DNA from: DASTYU01 sp035764655
GTDB lineage: Bacteria > Chloroflexota > Limnocylindria > Limnocylindrales > CSP1-4
Reading direction: 5' to 3'
DNA: 7,968 nt
NCBI GenBank assembly: GCA_035764655.1
Contig: DASTYU010000039.1
Coordinates: 1-7,968 of the forward strand
Shown: piece by piece, positions 6,940 through 7,968 of the stretch
How the letters are laid out: each line of letters opens with the position of its first letter
Position numbering within the stretch: the first letter of the stretch is position 1
Program-made: the position numbers and the translations under genes
Notes under the pieces: model-generated
What the model saw: only the letters and a program-made list of their open reading frames with translations
Told to the model about the DNA's origin: nothing
The model's database searches: none

Positions 6940-7686
6940 TCAGGCAGGTGCTCCGACCGCCATCGGTCGCCGCCGCAGGAGCCGCCGGCGCAGGTCCATG
7001 ATCCGCGCCCCCGGATCCACCCCGGACGGGCAGACGGCGCTACACGCCCACACGGATCGGCATTGCCACACACCGTGGTCGGTATCGACCAGGTCCAGGA
7101 CCCGCTCGACGTCCCCGTGGCGCGGTTCCTCCGCGATTCGCTGGGCGGCGGCGAGGACGGCCGGGCCGAGGTACTCCGGGCTGCCGGACGCCACCGGACA
7201 GGCTGACACGCAGGCGAGGCATTCGAGGCAGTCCTCGAAACGCTCGGCGGTCCCGACGTCGGCGTCGCGGGCGATCCCGGTCGCGCAGCGCACCGACTCC
7301 TCGACCGTACGGACGTAGGGGAAGCGGAGCGCCGCGAGCTGGTCGAGCTGCAACGTCGGATCCACCGCCAGGTCGGCGATGAGCGGGACATTGCGCAGCG
7401 GTTCGATGGTGAGGGTCGAGTGACCGTCCCACACATCGCTCAATGCCGTGATGCATGGCAACCGCTCCCGGCCGTTCACCCGGACGGCGCACGTGCCACA
7501 CGAGGCGTGGTGGCAGGCATGACGGAACACGAGCGTCGGATCCACCTCCGCCCACACCCGTTCGATGACGTCCAGCACGCTGTCCACGGCTCGGTCCGCC
7601 CGGACGGATGTCTCGACGAAGGCGCCACGTTCCCGTTGCGGCGTCGTCGTGCGCCACAGTCGCAGCCGGATCTGCTCGTCAGGCAT
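6940..7686 (-). CDS. sdhB: Succinate dehydrogenase/fumarate reductase-type iron-sulfur subunit (FrdB-like)
   Basis: A 248-residue protein, a normal length for SdhB/FrdB. The N-terminal plant-ferredoxin-type domain carries the [2Fe-2S] ligands C58, C63, C66 and C78. The C-terminal domain carries C153, C156, C159 and C219 for [4Fe-4S], and C163, C209 and C215 for [3Fe-4S], with the normal C-x2-C-x2-C-x3-C-P and C-x5-C-x3-C-P spacing. It therefore provides the three-cluster electron wire from a flavoprotein to quinone. Detail favours fumarate-reductase-type FrdB: HGVWQC before the last cluster and VCPSGVDP after it, the Trp pair after CP in E. coli SdhB is missing, and the CHSIMNC histidine is replaced by Arg (C209-R210). 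The start is the ATG at 7686, which overlaps the upstream flavoprotein stop by eight bases (ATGCCTGA). The frame is open further upstream, but that part is unrelated to the family and shadows the flavoprotein gene. The adjacent flavoprotein is GlpA-like, not SdhA, so the electron donor may not be succinate. Confidence 0.92.
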   Translation of the reverse strand: MPDEQIRLRLWRTTTPQRERGAFVETSVRADRAVDSVLDVIERVWAEVDPTLVFRHACHHASCGTCAVRVNGRERLPCITALSDVWDGHSTLTIEPLRNVPLIADLAVDPTLQLDQLAALRFPYVRTVEESVRCATGIARDADVGTAERFEDCLECLACVSACPVASGSPEYLGPAVLAAAQRIAEEPRHGDVERVLDLVDTDHGVWQCRSVWACSAVCPSGVDPGARIMDLRRRLLRRRPMAVGAPA

Positions 7687-7968
7687 GGACGTATTCGCGA
7701 TACGACCGCAGCGGGACCTCGCGCGTACGGCACGGTTTCCGCACGCCGAGCTTCGCGCACACGATGTCGGCCGTCGTTTCGGCCATCGCCCGCGCCGTCG
7801 TGGTCTTGCCCCCGCTGATCGTGACGAAGCCCTGCACCCCATCCGCGGCATGGTCGAAGCATTCGAACGTGCGAGGCAGCTCTCGACCCGCGGACGCATC
7901 GCCGGGACGGCCGATCAGCGGTCGGGCGGCGGCGAACACCCCCCTCGCCGGCCGCCCCCACACGGCCG
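7679..7968 (-). CDS. glpA: GlpA-type FAD-dependent glycerol-3-phosphate dehydrogenase, C-terminal part (cut by window edge)
   Basis: The last ~95 residues of a flavoprotein whose start lies beyond the window. They match the end of the oxidase fold of GlpA/GlpD-type glycerol-3-phosphate dehydrogenases: an ARPLIG motif with the substrate-site Arg, a DHA...GVQGFVTISGGKTTT segment with the conserved Gly-Gly-Lys, a helix resembling MAE..AD.VC.KLG, then PCRTREVPL. This order is GlpA-like and unlike the C-terminus of SdhA/FrdA. The enzyme class oxidises sn-glycerol-3-phosphate to dihydroxyacetone phosphate and passes electrons towards quinone. The protein stops nine residues after PCRTREVPL. It thus lacks the BFD-like [2Fe-2S] domain at the C-terminus of E. 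coli GlpA and the helical C-terminal domain of GlpD. Its stop overlaps the iron-sulfur gene's start by eight bases, so the two products are probably made together. The substrate is inferred from family only; a different 2-hydroxy-acid or polyol-phosphate is possible. Confidence 0.75.
   Translation of the reverse strand, partial: AVWGRPARGVFAAARPLIGRPGDASAGRELPRTFECFDHAADGVQGFVTISGGKTTTARAMAETTADIVCAKLGVRKPCRTREVPLRSYREYVHA

Noticed and set aside
6939..7436. N-terminal extension of the SdhC frame up to position 7436
   Set aside because: The extra residues are Ser/Arg/Pro-rich and overlap the iron-sulfur gene out of frame. The ATG at 6938 gives a normal SdhC length directly after the upstream stop.
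7687..7899. N-terminal extension of the iron-sulfur subunit up to position 7899
   Set aside because: The extension overlaps the GlpA-like coding region and is Arg/Ser-rich with no family similarity. The SdhB/FrdB fold begins at the ATG at 7686.
7679..7968. Reading the edge flavoprotein as SdhA/FrdA because it precedes sdhB
   Set aside because: Its C-terminus carries the ARPL, GGKTTT and PCRT motifs of glycerol-3-phosphate dehydrogenase and shows nothing of the SdhA C-terminal domain.

Overview
The window is very GC-rich (about two thirds G+C by eye) with dense, overlapping bacterial genes and long stop-free antisense frames. This fits a high-GC bacterium such as a Chloroflexota or Actinomycetota lineage; the sequence alone does not decide between them. 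I see no RNA genes, mobile elements or CRISPR arrays, and no stretch above 100 bases between genes.

Layout. (1) Positions 9-1169 (+) encode a membrane-anchored SPFH/band-7 (stomatin-like) protein. (2) Its stop is one base from the stop of a convergent minus-strand gene cluster. Read 5' to 3' on the minus strand, this cluster is a holin-like-membrane-domain/phosphodiesterase fusion (5980-3839), a small two-helix K+ channel (3842-3342) and a double-length AI-2E/PerM-family transporter (3345-1171). The three genes are joined by 4-base stop/start overlaps and probably form one translationally coupled operon. (3) A 95-base intergenic region lies at 5981-6075. (4) Upstream of it is a second minus-strand operon: the 3' end of a GlpA-type FAD-dependent glycerol-3-phosphate dehydrogenase gene (cut by the window edge), an SdhB/FrdB-type iron-sulfur subunit (7686-6940), and two small membrane anchors of the SdhC (6938-6534) and SdhD (6537-6076) types. 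Its junctions are an 8-base overlap, a 1-base gap and a 4-base overlap.

The most interesting reading concerns the second operon. It looks like a hybrid respiratory complex in which a GlpA-type flavoprotein takes the place of SdhA/FrdA on an otherwise complete succinate dehydrogenase/fumarate reductase BCD module. The visible GlpA C-terminus ends directly after the oxidase fold and lacks the C-terminal [2Fe-2S] (BFD-like) domain of E. coli GlpA. This is what one would expect if electrons leave through the FrdB-like subunit instead. The proposed flow is glycerol-3-phosphate to FAD, then [2Fe-2S], [4Fe-4S] and [3Fe-4S] clusters, then (menaquinone) in the b-haem anchor. This is inference: the flavoprotein is incomplete here and its substrate is untested.

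The downstream operon joins a complete alkaline-phosphatase-superfamily active site, predicted to face the cytoplasm, to a K+ channel and an internally duplicated AI-2E-type transporter. Its physiological role is unknown.
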